Positions 10,938-22,177 of a stretch of 64,000 nt of DNA are shown here, piece by piece. The notes under the pieces are model-generated. The model was not told the DNA's origin. It made no database searches and saw nothing but the letters and a program-made list of their open reading frames with translations. The position numbers and the translations under genes were made by a program. Position 1 is the first letter of the stretch. The number at the start of each line of letters is the position of its first letter. The stretch is from Adiantum capillus-veneris (lineage: Eukaryota > Streptophyta > Polypodiopsida > Polypodiales > Pteridaceae): NCBI GenBank assembly GCA_014529385.2, contig CM043954.1, forward strand, positions 91,975,747 through 92,039,746, written 5' to 3'.

Positions 10938-13900
10938 ATGGCTAGATCACAGGACACTGCTCTTTACAATATCAAGAAGCTAGATGGAACCAATTTCCCA
11001 TTGTGGAAGAAGCAGATTTGGCACGTGTTGGTACAAAAGAAGCAGATAAAACCTATAAAGCTCAAGGGGATAAAAACGGAAGATATGGACGAAGATGAAT
11101 GGAACGAAATGGATGAATTGGCACTTTCTACCATTATGCTGACTTTGGCAGAAAGCGTTTACTTCAATGTAGCAGACGAGATGCCGGCTTATCAAGCATG
11201 GTTAAAGCTGAGTGATCTTTATGAGAAGCAGAGTGCAGCTTCACAGGTATACTGGCTTAAGAAGCTTGTTGACTTGAAGATGAAAGAAGGGACACCTATG
11301 TCCAATCATCTGAATGAATTAATCACAATCTACAGTTAGTTGTCAGCTCAAGGTGTCAAGTTTGATGAACCTGTTAGAGCTATGTTCCTATTGATCACAT
11401 TGCCGGAAAGTTGGGACACTTTTCGCACAGCTTTGAGTAATTCTGCACCTCCAGATGGTTTGAACATAGCAGGTGTAGAAGGAAGTCTGCTTACTGAAGA
11501 AACCAATAGAAAGACAATGGACAAAGGCAAAGGAACAGCCTTAGTTGTCAGGGGAAGGACCAAAGAAAATTACAAAGGTGGAAAGAGGAATCAGTCTCGT
11601 AGCAAGTCCCGCAGTGCTAAAGGAAAGAGTGACATAGAATGCTACCATTGTGGCAAGAAGGGTCACATGAGAAGAGACTGCAGAGAATGGAAAGCAGAAA
11701 AAGGCAAAGAGAAAGCTGAAGACCATGGTGAGAAGAACAAGTCCTCAGTGAAGATTCAAGAAATAAATGTGACAAACACTGTTGCAGAGGATGACAGTCT
11801 AGTGTCAAGAGACATCTACTTCTTGAAGAATACAATGGACTCAGCTCTTCTTGCAGCATCTGATGGAAATGCACTGAGTGACTGGATTATAGACTCACGG
11901 GCATCACTTCATGTGTCTCCAAACAAGGAGTGGTTTACCTCTTATGTGACCACTAAAGATCATGTTTGGCTAGGCAATGGGCAGACATGTGAGATCTTAG
12001 GTGTTGGAGATGTTCAATTGAAGTTTCAGAATGGCTCTTCTTTCACGCTGAAGAATGTGAGACATGTTCCCGCAATTACAAAGAGCTTGATCAGCACAGG
12101 TTTACTTGATGATGCTGGCTACGTCACCACTTTTGGACTGAACATGTGGAAGATATCCAAGGGTTCTATGACAGTAGCACATGGAGTAAAGTCTGGAGGA
12201 CTTTACATGATTTATGTATCAAATGTCTCTAAAAATGTAATCAATGTAACCGAGCAGCCGAACGTTTCTTTGTGGCATAGCCGGTTAGGACATATGTCCA
12301 AGAAGGGAATGGAAATCTTGTCTTGTTCTGGTTATTTTCCTGGCTTTTCATTTAATGATTTTGAATTCTGTGAACATTGTCTGTATGGTAAGCAAACACA
12401 GCAACCACATAAGCATAGAAGCAGTAGAAGAGATACACAGTTAGCACTTGTTCATAGTGATTTGTGTGGACCTATGCCTAACCTATCTCTAGGGGGAGCT
12501 TCTTACTTTATGACATTTATAGATGATTACTCGAGGAAACTATGGGTTTACTTTATCAAGCACAAGGATGAAGCGTTTAGTGTTTTCAAAACGTTTGTGA
12601 CACTTGTGGAGAATCAGAGTGGCAAGAAGCTTAAATGCTTACGCACTGACAATGGTGGAGAGTATGTTTCAAAGGCCTTTCAGGACTTTTGTGAGTCAAA
12701 AGGTATAAAACGTGAACTTACTGCTCCTTACAATCCTCCTCAAAATGGTGTTGCTGAGAGGATGAATAGGACCATACAAGAGAAGGTCAGAAGTATGTTG
12801 TCTAATGCACAGCTGCCAAATGGGTTTTGGGCTAAAGCTGTATCAACAGCTGTTCATCTTGTAAATAGATCTCCTAGCAAGGTTTTGCAGAAGGATTCAG
12901 TGCCAGAGATGGTATGGTCAGGCAAAATTCCCTCATACAAGCATCTCAGAGTCTTTGGCTGTGAGGCATATACTCACGTTCCAAAGGAATTTAGGAACAA
13001 ACTTGAGCCAAAGAGTAGAAAGTGCATCTTTCTAGGCTATGGTAATTCTGGTGAGATGGGGTACAGACTTTGGGATCCCGAATCCAGAAAGGTTGTCCGC
13101 AGCAATGATGTTCACTTTAATGAATCCAAATATCATTCTAAAACAGAGAGAATTGAGGAGATTAGAAGAGTTTTCTTCCATGAAGATGGACCTGCACGTG
13201 CAAGACAAAATGTCAGGGCTCAAGAGGAGCAAGGACAGGATAGAGTGGAACCACAGGTTGTGGCTGAGCCTGAGCCACCTATTGTGCGTAGATCTGGACG
13301 TGTCACGCGACCTCCTGATAGGTTTGTTCCATCTATGAACTATGTCATGTTGACTGATTGCAATGAGCCTTCATGTTACAAGGAAGCAGTGCAAATGAAA
13401 GACTCCGGGAATTGGCAGTTGGCCATGCAGTCAGAGATGACAGCTCTGCATAAAAACAAGACATGGAAGCTAGTTAAATTACCACAGGGCAAAAAGGCTC
13501 TACCTTGTAAATGGGTTTACAGGTATAAGATCACCGCTCATGATAGTCAGCCAAAGTACAAAGCAAGGCTTGTTGCCAAGGGCTTTAAGCAAGAACAAGG
13601 CATTGACTTTGATGAAGTCTTCTCTCCGGTGGTCAAGATGACTACATTGAGATGCTTTCTTGCATTGGTTGCCATATTAGATTTGGTGTTGCACCAAATG
13701 GATGTCAAGACAGCGTTCTTGCATGGTGATTTAGATGTGGAAATTTACATGCAGCAGCCAGAAGGGTTTGTTGAGAAAGGCAAGGAAGATTGGGTATGCC
13801 AGTTGTTAAAGAGTCTTTATGGATTAAAACAATCACCGAGGGCATGGTACCATAAATTCCACAAGTTTATGCTTTCTCAAGGCTACAAACGTAGTGAGTT

Positions 13901-14222
13901 CGATCACTGTCTATATACAAAGAAGGCTAAGGATGGTAGTTGGCTGATCCTTATTTTGTATGTGGATGACATGGTGATTGCTGGCAAGCACTTGGAAGAA
14001 ATTTCAGCTTTGAAGTCAAAGATGGAAAAATCGTTTGACATGAAAGACATGGGTGAGGCAAGTCATATACTTGGTATGCGCATTGAGAGAGACAGATCAA
14101 AGAAGTTGATTTGGTTATCTCAAACAAAGTATATTGACAAGGTTTTGCAACGTTTCAATATGGAGAAGGGAAAGGCACTGAGAGTTCCATTGCCACCATA
14201 TGTGAAACTTAGCAGGAGCTAA
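10938..14222 (+). pseudogene. R4 Gag-Pol polyprotein (one stop, truncated 3')
   Basis: One frame from MARSQDTALYN to codon 14222, broken once by a TAG at 11337-11339 in the Gag domain. Order: Gag helices (LDGTNFPLWKKQI, to about residue 190); zinc knuckle CYHCGKKGHMRRDC (11640-11681); protease with DSR in place of the usual DSG (about 11893); pre-integrase LWHSRLGHMS; integrase core with HSDLCGPM, TDNGGEY and PQNGVAERMNR; RT with KARLVAKGFKQEQGIDFDEVF, MDVKTAFLHG and catalytic YVDD (about 13960). The altered protease triad and the stop should make it inactive. The frame ends at a deletion near 14220. Confidence 0.93.
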
Positions 14223-14683
14223 GTGTAAAGGGTTTTACAGACTCAGATTATGCAGGTGACTTAGACAACCGAAGGTCTACGTCAGGGTATGTCTTTACAT
14301 TAGCTGGTGGAGCAGTATCATGACGTTCTAGATTACAAGATTGTGTTACTCAGTCTACTACAGAGGCTGAATATGTTGCAGCATCAGAGGCATGCAAAGA
14401 ATCAATTTGGCTTAATCGACTAGTAACAGATTTGGGAATCAAAGAAGAGATGCCTGTGCTATATTGTGATAGTCAAAGTGCTATACAATTGGCTCGCAAT
14501 CCAGTTTATCACTCAAAGACAAAGCATGTGGATGTGAAGTATCATTTCATCAGGGAAATGCTCGAGGATAAGCAACTTCAGCTTGTCAAAGTTCACACCA
14601 CAGAAAATCCTGCTGATCTACTTACAAAAGGACTTCCCTCAGAGAGCTTTGCGCATTTTCGCAAGCAGTTAGGTGTAGGGTAG
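14222..14683 (+). pseudogene. R4 RNase H, N-terminal deletion
   Basis: Resumes with GFTDSDYAGDLDNRRSTSGY, then a TGA where Trp is usual (after GGAVS), then TEAEYVAASEACKE, CDSQSAIQLARNP and the end KGLPSE..FRKQLGVG. About 90-100 codons usually lying between the RT end and this point are missing, with a frame change at the junction. The last 83 codons (14432-14683) are open. Confidence 0.88.
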
Positions 14684-14760
14684 TACATCACTTCTCTACA
14701 TCTCTTGTATATTATCTTGTATAGTAGCTTCTCTCACACTTAAAGTACCACATTGGACTT

Positions 14761-14771
14761 TAAGTGGGAGG
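14761..14771 (+). other. R4 polypurine tract
   Basis: TAAGTGGGAGG directly before the 3' LTR start (TGTTG at 14773). Confidence 0.8.
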
Positions 14772-14772
14772 T

Positions 14773-14964
14773 TGTTGCGGTATAAATCCCAATGTGGTCG
14801 CCCAGGTAAGTGGGCGGGCCGCCAGGTATGTACACATATTCTTTTGTTAAAACCTAATAAGAACTCACTATGCTCTACACATTACAGTAGAGCGAGTTCA
14901 CCATATCATCGTGCTCTTCTTCTCGCACTTTCTCTCGCGTCGCACTTCCGCTCGTACTCCTTCA
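14773..14964 (+). repeat. R4 3' LTR (192 bp)
   Basis: Matches 9647-9837 and is followed by the ACTTT duplication at 14965-14969. Confidence 0.93.
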
Positions 14965-14969
14965 ACTTT
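14965..14969. repeat. R4 right target-site duplication (ACTTT)
   Basis: Exact copy of 9642-9646. Confidence 0.92.
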
Positions 14970-15240
14970 ATGGGAAGAGCCATGGAAACTTCAACCAAGG
15001 ATATCAACAACGTGGAGTAGCTGCAGCAATGAACTTGGAGCAGACCTTCCCAAACGTTAGGTTCTATGGATGCACTCAAATGGGGCACTATAGAAATAAC
15101 TGTCCAGAAGAGCAAAACCCTCGAACTACTGCTAGAGCCATTCCTCAAAATCAAGGAAATAATCCAAGAGGAGGTAGAAATGGAGGACGAGGTAGAGGAA
15201 GAGCAAGAGGAGACAGATCTTATGCAATCATGTGAGAAAC
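14970..15240 (+). pseudogene. R3 gag scrap, part 2 (zinc knuckle)
   Basis: Continues the frame cut at 9646. It encodes FYGCTQMGHYRNNCPEE, a CCHC nucleocapsid knuckle in which the first Cys is Phe, then a Gly/Arg-rich tail (GRNGGRGRGRARG) that would bind RNA. It stops at about 15235. Protease and the rest of pol are absent. Confidence 0.75.
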
Positions 15241-15981
15241 AACCTTAATGAACGAGGAGGATGAAAGAGCCACTCGCTTGGCCACAATTAGCAACCCTAG
15301 AACTCAGCAACAATAGGCACTTTTGTAAACCACTATAAGTCGGTAATGTAAAACTTTGAGTTACTTATATATTATAATGGTATACATTATTTTCTTTTTC
15401 AAAATTACTTAAGGAGTCTAAAGTTAAATTAGCATTCAATCAAGAAATCAAGGGTTGATGTAGCAAATGAGACAGAGGTTCTCAATAGTAAGAAAAGAAT
15501 TTGAATCTTGAGAATGAGATATTTATCAAGAAACCAACTCACAATCTTTGTGCACACGATAGCCTTCCTTGAAAATGACCTAGATATGAAAGTATTAATG
15601 TACGAGACTAATAGGAAGCCAAAAAGAACTCTTGGTATGATACTTCTCAAAACCTTTTACATATTGTTGGTCAACCAGGTTAGAGCACAGAGGGGGTACC
15701 TCTGGTGCAATAGTAGAAGCTTGTGCCGAATGTTGATTGCTCAAGATGGCAAGAACGTGCCGAGCGCATTCAGATTGACAAAGCTCAAATACATGATACT
15801 TGTCGAATGCTGATTGCTCTGAATGGTTAGTTAGACCGAGCACGTTCATGATGACAAGGTGGATATATGGATCTTTTATGGAATTGATTTAACCTGGTAT
15901 TTGAGATGATACAAATGGTTTTTAAGATGAGCTCAACACTGAGAGTTTCTTGTGTAAAAGTTGACTAGCAGGTAACTCCAA
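15241..15981 (+). other. R3 internal region without genes
   Basis: About 740 bp, no recognisable domain in any frame. This is where protease, RT, RNase H and integrase would lie in a complete chromovirus, so nearly all of pol is gone. Confidence 0.6.
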
Positions 15982-16116
15982 CCAGATTGTATTCTCGATA
16001 GTCTGCAAAACAGAGTAATCAGAGAACATTTAGTAAAGTGGAAGGACTACCCCACTGAAGACGCCACATGGGAGGATGAAGTATCACTTCTCAAAGATTT
16101 CCCCAAATTCGGTTGA
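15982..16116 (+). pseudogene. R3 chromodomain remnant
   Basis: The frame reads ILDSLQNRVIREHLVKWKDY followed by PTEDATWEDEVSLLKDFP and a TGA, which is the core of the integrase-linked chromodomain of plant chromoviruses (strand LVKWK, then ATWE). It identifies R3 as a derivative of a chromodomain Ty3/gypsy element. The chromodomain normally directs integration to marked chromatin. Confidence 0.85.
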
Positions 16117-17089
16117 GATGAGGACATCTCAATTCCTTAAGCTGAGGTGATTGTAAGGTTTCCAGTTCTGAAACCTTAGAAATTGTACTAAGCCTGATCA
16201 AATTAACTTGGTTGTTAAGAAAACATTGTAGAATGATCCAACTATGGAAAATATTGGTATTTTTGGAACCGTAGCCAGAGCTTTACTATGGTTAGAATTT
16301 TTCAGAACCGAATTCTGATAAAATCTGGAAAAGTTACGGGCTCTAAAAGGTTACACTATGAATTTAATTAGTTAAGTAAAATTGAAAGGTTTCAACAATT
16401 ATTACTGCTAAAGACTTTTTATCCTAAGGTTCTAGAAATTGCAGATATTTCCAAGTTTAATCATTAAAGGTCAGGAAGAATAGCAGAAATCAATTTTGGA
16501 AATTGGGGGGATTGTGTGGGGATATGATGAACCTGCCCAAGATGAAATTAGCAGTAGGTGGTGCTAGATGGAAGTTGGGGGCTTGCTTGAGGTGCCAGGA
16601 CCTGCCAGAAACAACCCAGGGGCCTGAAAAGCTATAAAAAGACCCCTCTTCTTCACAAAAAAATTAGACTCGGAATCTTAGCCATTTCTCTCTCACCTAG
16701 AGAGATCTCTACTCAGAAATCACTAGAGAGCAAAGCTCTAGTTGGTTAATCAACGGTAATTAACACTAAACCTTTTTAATTAGCAGAATTATGTTAATCT
16801 ATTTATATTTTCTTAATTAATCCAATTAATTAAGAAGATTAAACTTATTTACGCTCTAAAATTCTCTCCTAATTCTTAATTCTCTGCTGATTATTGAGAT
16901 TAAGCTTAGGGATACTAATCTAATTAATTATTATATTATATTAGAGCTAAAATTACTCATTTTAATCATAAATTAATGATAATTATACGAATTAAACTTA
17001 GATTAAGATAAGATAATTATCAAAGCTTTGTTAGACTATCAAGATGCTAGGAAATTTATCTCTTAATTTTTTGATTAGTTTTTGTAATT

Positions 17090-17860
17090 ATTTAAGCAAA
17101 ATTACACTGTTTTTAAGAGAAAAGTAAAGGGGGAAAATGATCAAATTAGGCTAAAAAGCTTTGAGATAATTATCAAAGGTAAAATACCTCTTAAGAACTT
17201 GGTGACAATTATTCTAACCACAGATAATTAGTTTAGCTAATTATCTCAATAGGCAAACACTTTTTTAAAGGAAAAATTAAAGGGGTAAAAGCTTTGAGAT
17301 AATTAACAAAGGTAAAACACATCTTTTTAAAAAATCATGATAATTATCTTAACCACAGATAATTAGTTTAGTTAATTATCTCAATAGAAAAACACTATTT
17401 TGAAGGGAAAATTAAAGGGAGAAAATAGCAAATTAAACTAAAAATCTTTGCAAAAATTATCAGAGGTAAAACACATCTTAAGAAACCTGTGATAATTATC
17501 ATAACTACAGATATTTAGTTTAGCTAATTATTTTAGTAGAAAAACACTGTTTTTCAAGGAAAATTAAAGAAGGAAAATAGAAAATTAAACTAAAAAGATT
17601 TGAAATAATTTGCAGAGGTAAAATACATCTTAGGGACCCTTGATAATTAGTTTAGCTAATTATCTTAGTAGAAAAACATTATTTTAAAAAAAATTAAATA
17701 AGGAAAATGATCAAATTAGACTTAAAAGCTTTGAGATAATTTTCAAAGGTAAAATACATCTTAGAAAACTTGTGATAATTATCTTAACCACAGATAATTA
17801 GTTAGCTAATTATCTTAGTAGAAAAACATTGTTTCTAAGGAAAAAGTAAAGGGAAAAATT
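17090..17860 (+). repeat. Tandem array inside R3 3' LTR
   Basis: Same unit family as 5690-6480, with AGTTTAGCTAATTATCT-like cores near 17230, 17366, 17518 and 17650. Confidence 0.75.
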
Positions 17861-18685
17861 AGTAAATCATGTTAGATGATTACATGCCATTTTTAAGAGC
17901 TATATTACATTATAAAGAAGTAGTGATAATTATTTCAAGGTTAGAAACTTAGTATAGATATTTAGTTTACTCAAATTATACTAATTCTAGTTAAAAACTA
18001 AAGGGAAAATTTAGTAAATCATGTTATATGATTACGTGCTATTTATTAGAGTTAGATTACTTGATAAAAAGGCCATGATAATTATGTCAAGGTTAGAAAA
18101 TTATTATAGATATTTATCTAAGTCAAATTATACTAATTTTAGCTAAAAATTAAAGATGGAAATTAAATAATTAAGTGAGAAAATTAAAAGATAATTACTA
18201 AGGTCAAAAATATCATTATCTACTTGTGATAATTATACCATAGCTAATTAGTGAGTTTAGGAAATTATAATTGATCAAAAGTCTTATTTTTAGCGAAAGA
18301 TTAATTAAAATAAATAGACTTTGTAATCAAAAGCTTTTAGAAAAACTATAGTAAGTGTAAACCTATGATATAAAGTTGAGGAAATGAAATCTTTAAGAGA
18401 AAATAAATAGAATAAATATTAATCTCAAAATAAGCAGATTCCAATCTCAAAATTCCATGGAAAAATTAGGAAGAAGATATAATAAATTATAAGAAAATAA
18501 AGATAACTTAGAAAACCCTTAGTGAAGCTTTGGAAAAAGTTTTCATATCTATATAAACAAATAAGAAATTACTAGTCAAGAATTTACCAATTAAAACTAC
18601 AAATTTAACCTAGATTTGGGTAAAATTGGATACAAAGGTTAAGTCTAGCTTTTGGATAATTTACCTAATGAGTTATGGGATAGTT

Positions 18686-18871
18686 ATGGCACCTAAAAAG
18701 AGCCGAGCCAATCCTACATCTGATGATGAGGGTAGATCTCTAAAAAGAACTAGAGTGTCACACGACGATGAAGCTTGGCCTAGTAGTAGGCCTACGGGGG
18801 AGAGTCTTCAAGCGCAAGCGCAAGAGAAGATGGCCGATCAGTCCCAGGTGGGTTTCCCATTATTCAACTAA
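18686..18871 (+). CDS. Short basic ORF in R3 3' LTR (61 codons)
   Basis: Starts MAPKKSRANPTSDDE and continues through KRTR, WPSSRPTGES and KMADQSQVGFPLFN. It is the open version of the 7266 ORF. A strong 5' splice consensus CAG|GTGGGT lies inside its end (junction at 18847/18848), so in a spliced RNA the coding sequence could continue into another exon. The predicted peptide is basic and hydrophilic with no membrane segment. Function unknown; a Gag N-terminal exon is one reading. Confidence 0.45.
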   Translation: MAPKKSRANPTSDDEGRSLKRTRVSHDDEAWPSSRPTGESLQAQAQEKMADQSQVGFPLFN

Positions 18872-19982
18872 GTCTTTAAATAGTTTAAGTTCTTTATAAG
18901 TTAGCATTGTATACGTAAGGAGTGAGTAAGAATCAAAAAAAGAATAATTGACCAAAAACGGAAGGTAGCTTCCAACTTGCATTTGTTTATAATGTAGGAA
19001 AGAATTGTTTGGGTTAAAACTGATTGAATTAGAAAAGATATGATTGATCATCCTTAAGACAGCTTGTCTCAAGACACCTCCGACTCCTTGATATATTTTG
19101 ATGAATAATGATGGCTTTCCAGCCATGGATAAGTCGGTTACCCCCATGAACGATGAGTTTCTACTCCGTGTCATGTCTTGATGTTTCTACCTAAGTTAGG
19201 ACACAGTTTTTAATCCTAGGAGAGCCGCTCAGTTGTATGGGCAACTGGTTTGGTGTATGGGCACCCAGAACCTTGGGTGAGGTTTATCCACTCCAGATTG
19301 TGAATAAGGAATGGGTGCCGTTTTTTCACCCTTAGGTGATCTTGAGGCAAGAAAAGTATTGGTCATGGTTATTATGGACAATGTTTTGATTGACAGTACC
19401 CTGTCTTAAGTTTAAAGATGTTTGTTTTCCAAAATAATTCTTTCAATGTTGTCTTTAATAATTTATTGAAGGAATTACTGTGATGGAAAGTTAAAAGAAA
19501 CTATTATTTTAAGTGTTAAAACAATGTGATAGTAATTAGAAAACAAATGAATCATGTGTGAGTGCGGGGTGGTAAGTGGGGATTGACTAAGGTTGTCAAT
19601 CATGAACGGGTGGACCTGATTAACTATCCATCTCCACACACTAAAAACGTTTGGAAAACATATTCACTTGGAAGAGGAGTCCACCAACGACTGTGCCCTC
19701 ACATATGTTAGGGGGAAAAAAGCGTTGGTTGAGGATACCTTAGCCCAATTTGTGGAAGTTATAGGACCGAAATAGTTTTTTTTTGGACTTTTAATACGTT
19801 GTCCCGTTTTCGTTGCGAGACAGGACTAGGTCTTCTTCTAAGGCTGTAGACCCAAGCCATTGTCAATGATAAAGGTCTATTCCTTGGATTTTTCTTGTTT
19901 AGAGACTCTAATTTTTATTAGACCTAGAGACTTGTCAAGGAACCCATCCCGATCTTGGTATTGGTGGGCTGGGGATCTCACA

Positions 19983-19987
19983 GTAAT
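19983..19987. repeat. R3 right target-site duplication (GTAAT)
   Basis: Exact partner of 4857-4861. Confidence 0.93.
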
Positions 19988-20220
19988 GCAGCCCTATATG
20001 CATACTCAAGCAATGCAGGGAAAATTTGATGTTGTGCAAGAGGAATGTATAGGCGTGATTCTTATTGGCATTCGATGTTGAAGTTTCCTATGAAATTATG
20101 ACTGCGGTGAGAGCGGTGAAATAACAAGCTCTCTAGTATCTTTGCTCTTTCTTTGATAGTCAGCATAGTTTGTGAAGCCATGTTGTTGTTCATTGCTTTT
20201 ATATCTTTTTATGTTCGTTT
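19988..20220 (-). other. R2 3' untranslated region, proximal part
   Basis: On the minus strand this aligns with R8 at about 41995-42090 (shared blocks such as AATGCCAATAAG, CTTGCACAACAT and AGGGCTGCATTAC). It continues across R3 at 4861. Confidence 0.75.
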
Positions 20221-20860
20221 TTTAAGTATCCAAATTTGAATTGTGGGTATTGATGGACTGGAACAAGCCTTTGGTTGTTTGTTGAAGAAGTGTACTTGAG
20301 GCAGTTCCTTAGGTGGTTGCTTTTGAATCCAGATTTTTGCAAGCTTGCTTTGAGCCTTTAGTAATTACTTTGGTACCCATATCTGCTTGTGGCAAGATGG
20401 CGGTTTCAGCTTTCTGTTTGTAGTGGATGTTGTTGGAGAGTTATCTGCATATTCTCTTTGCTCAACCCTGGCAACTTGATCTTTTCTGATCTAAATCTAT
20501 TTGATAGCTTTGCTTTGCGGAGTATGTGGGTTTGTTGTGGAACGCTTTCATGAATTCTCACTGCCCCCCTGATTGCTTATTATTGGTCGAACTCACGTTG
20601 TGTATAAGAGTTTCTTCCATATTTAACCTTTCCTACATTGAAGGTCACTTTGGAACCCATTGTTGGACTATGGTCGTCTGTAACGGCAGCTTACCCTTAT
20701 CCGTCGGGTGCATTACTGATGGTTTGTCTGTAGCTATTGCAGCAAAAGGAACTTGTTGTTTTCCTGAAGCAGATTTGATGAGAAATGTATTGGAGCTCCA
20801 GCCAAGTTGTACATTATACCTTCTCTGCCAAGGTTGCCCTAGCAATAAGGCATGTTGTGT
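20221..20860 (-). pseudogene. R2 W-I/V-P-K repeat ORF (broken)
   Basis: The minus strand encodes a series of short Trp motifs: QQWVPK (codons over 20648-20662), QIWVPK (20368-20385), KIWIQK (20320-20334) and QIWILK (20221-20238), separated by Pro/Gln/Lys-rich sequence. The same motif series and spacing style occurs in R8 at 41020-41916. There is a stop right after QIWVPK and frame changes elsewhere. It lies after RT in R2, so in the full family this ORF should be in the 3' position, where Athila- and Tat-type elements may carry env-like or accessory ORFs. No membrane segment is visible. Function unknown. Confidence 0.65.
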
Positions 20861-21007
20861 GTGTGTGTATCCTCTACCACATAAAATTTATGCGGATAGA
20901 CATATTGGTTAATTTGTACCATTAGTATTGTCCATCCCATTACCTTGATCGAGTGTTTTGAATAACTGTGGAGGTTTTGTTTTGTTTCTTGTAATCTCTA
21001 GCTCTCA

Positions 21008-21500
21008 TCATTGGCTGTAAATCAAGTATTCTTTGAAATCATGTGTCATCAGTCTTTGAAATGTTGCAACTGCATTCGTCAACAAATGGCATGACTCGAT
21101 ATGAAATATACCCCTTTCTATGGCAAATGCCGTTTTATATTGATCCTCGGGTGCAATTATGAGTTGGTGGTATCCAGAGAATCCATCCAAGAAGGAATAA
21201 GCACTTTTTCTTGCCACTCTTTCAAGGACGCGATCCGTGATTGTTAAGAGATAATTATCTCGTATCGTGGCTGCAGTGACTTTTTTGAGGTTGACACACA
21301 CTTGGAGTTTACCATTCTTTTTGGGTACAACAACAATTGGAGATACCCAATCAGTATATTCTATTTCATATATAAACTTTGCTTCCTTCAGCTTATTGAT
21401 TTCTTCCTTGATACGCTTAGAAAAGGTGTCATTGTACGTGTACAGCCTTTGTCTGCTAGGCTTTGCATCAGGTTTTAAAGGGATAGTATGCTAACATATT
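21008..21500 (-). pseudogene. R2 reverse transcriptase, N-terminal part
   Basis: The minus strand reads YTDWVSPIVVVPKKNGKLQ, then VCVNLKKVTAATI, SFLDGFSGYHQLIIAPEDQY and FQRLMTHDF. These are the finger and first palm motifs of the non-chromodomain (Athila/Tat-like) Ty3/gypsy RT. It is cut off before the catalytic YxDD, at about 21008, where the deletion that brings the W-I/V-P-K ORF close must lie. Confidence 0.85.
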
Positions 21501-22177
21501 GTCGGATCCACTCCCTTTAAGTCCTTATCAGACCACACACACATTCTTATATTCTCGTAGAAGGTTGACGAGCTCCACTTCCTCTTCTTGACTCAAATTA
21601 GTTGCTATATAGACGAGTTGTGGCACCTCCTAGGTCTATCTGCTAGGTCTATCTTCTTTGCATCCTCTGGTCTGTCATATGAGTCCTTCTTTCATTGTTC
21701 TCTTCTAGGCTGTGTCAAGAATATCTTTCGGTCTTGAATAGAGAACTTCCTGTAATGGGAAGGTACACTCATATGGTTGTCGCTCTTGTCTTTTTCATCT
21801 TCTCCATTTTCTGTTTCAGTTGTCCATACCTTCCTCAGGCTTTTCTTGAGCTTTTGGTACTTTTTTTTACTTTCAACTTTCATTCATTTGTGTTCACCTA
21901 TTTGGTTCGGTCTTGTTTCCCATTTGTTTGATTTAGTTTCGGAGTTCAACTTCTGAGTTCATTTTTTCACGTCCCTTGGATTGTCATTTGTCCTAGAGTT
22001 TTGATCTCAAGAGAATTGGCCTGACATTTGTTTTTTATGCAGTCTTCAGCCTTTACCAGAGATAAAAATTCTGTTTTGTTTCTTGTTTTTGGCATTGGGT
22101 TATCTCTTGCTTTGTTGTTGCCCTTTTTTCTGTAGTGTGCTTGACGCCTATGTTTTTTATTAGAAAATCATAAAACC
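21501..22177 (-). other. R2 linker between protease and RT, decayed
   Basis: Lys/Glu-rich minus-strand pieces such as KVWTTETENGEDEKDKSDN (21692-21883) are consistent with a spacer in the polyprotein. No domain recognised. Confidence 0.45.

Larger units (their letters stand above)
9647..14964 (+). mobile_element. R4: nearly complete Ty1/copia element
   Basis: Two LTRs of 191 and 192 bp, a tRNA-Met primer site, a gag-pol frame with the copia order (Gag, protease, integrase, RT, RNase H), a purine tract and a perfect 5-bp duplication. The LTRs differ by five substitutions and one indel by eye. It interrupts the gag scrap of R3, so it is the youngest layer of the R2/R3/R4 nest. The protein is of the Tnt1-like (Tork) type by its Gag start and zinc knuckle. 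Confidence 0.95.
4862..19982 (+). mobile_element. R3: LARD-like Ty3/gypsy element with 3.7-kb LTRs, split by R4
   Basis: Two very long direct repeats (4862-8557 and 16152-19982), TG...CA ends, 5-bp duplication GTAAT, and a tRNA-Met primer site at 8560. After removal of the nested copia element, the internal part is only about 2.3 kb and holds gag scraps and a chromodomain but no protease, RT or integrase. It must have been mobilised in trans by a chromovirus. The very long LTRs with a short non-coding interior fit the LARD class (large retrotransposon derivative). Confidence 0.92.
16152..19982 (+). repeat. R3 3' LTR (3,831 bp)
   Basis: Pairs with 4862-8557, ends CTCACA and is followed by GTAAT. 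Contains the TATA box at 16633-16641, the tandem array at about 17090-17860 and the short ORF at 18686. A segment of about 77 bp near 16500-16577 is absent from the 5' LTR. Confidence 0.95.

Noticed and set aside
20526-20912. Plus-strand ORF of 128 codons, Cys/Leu-rich
   Set aside because: It is antisense to the R2 W-I/V-P-K ORF, which is supported by homology to R8.
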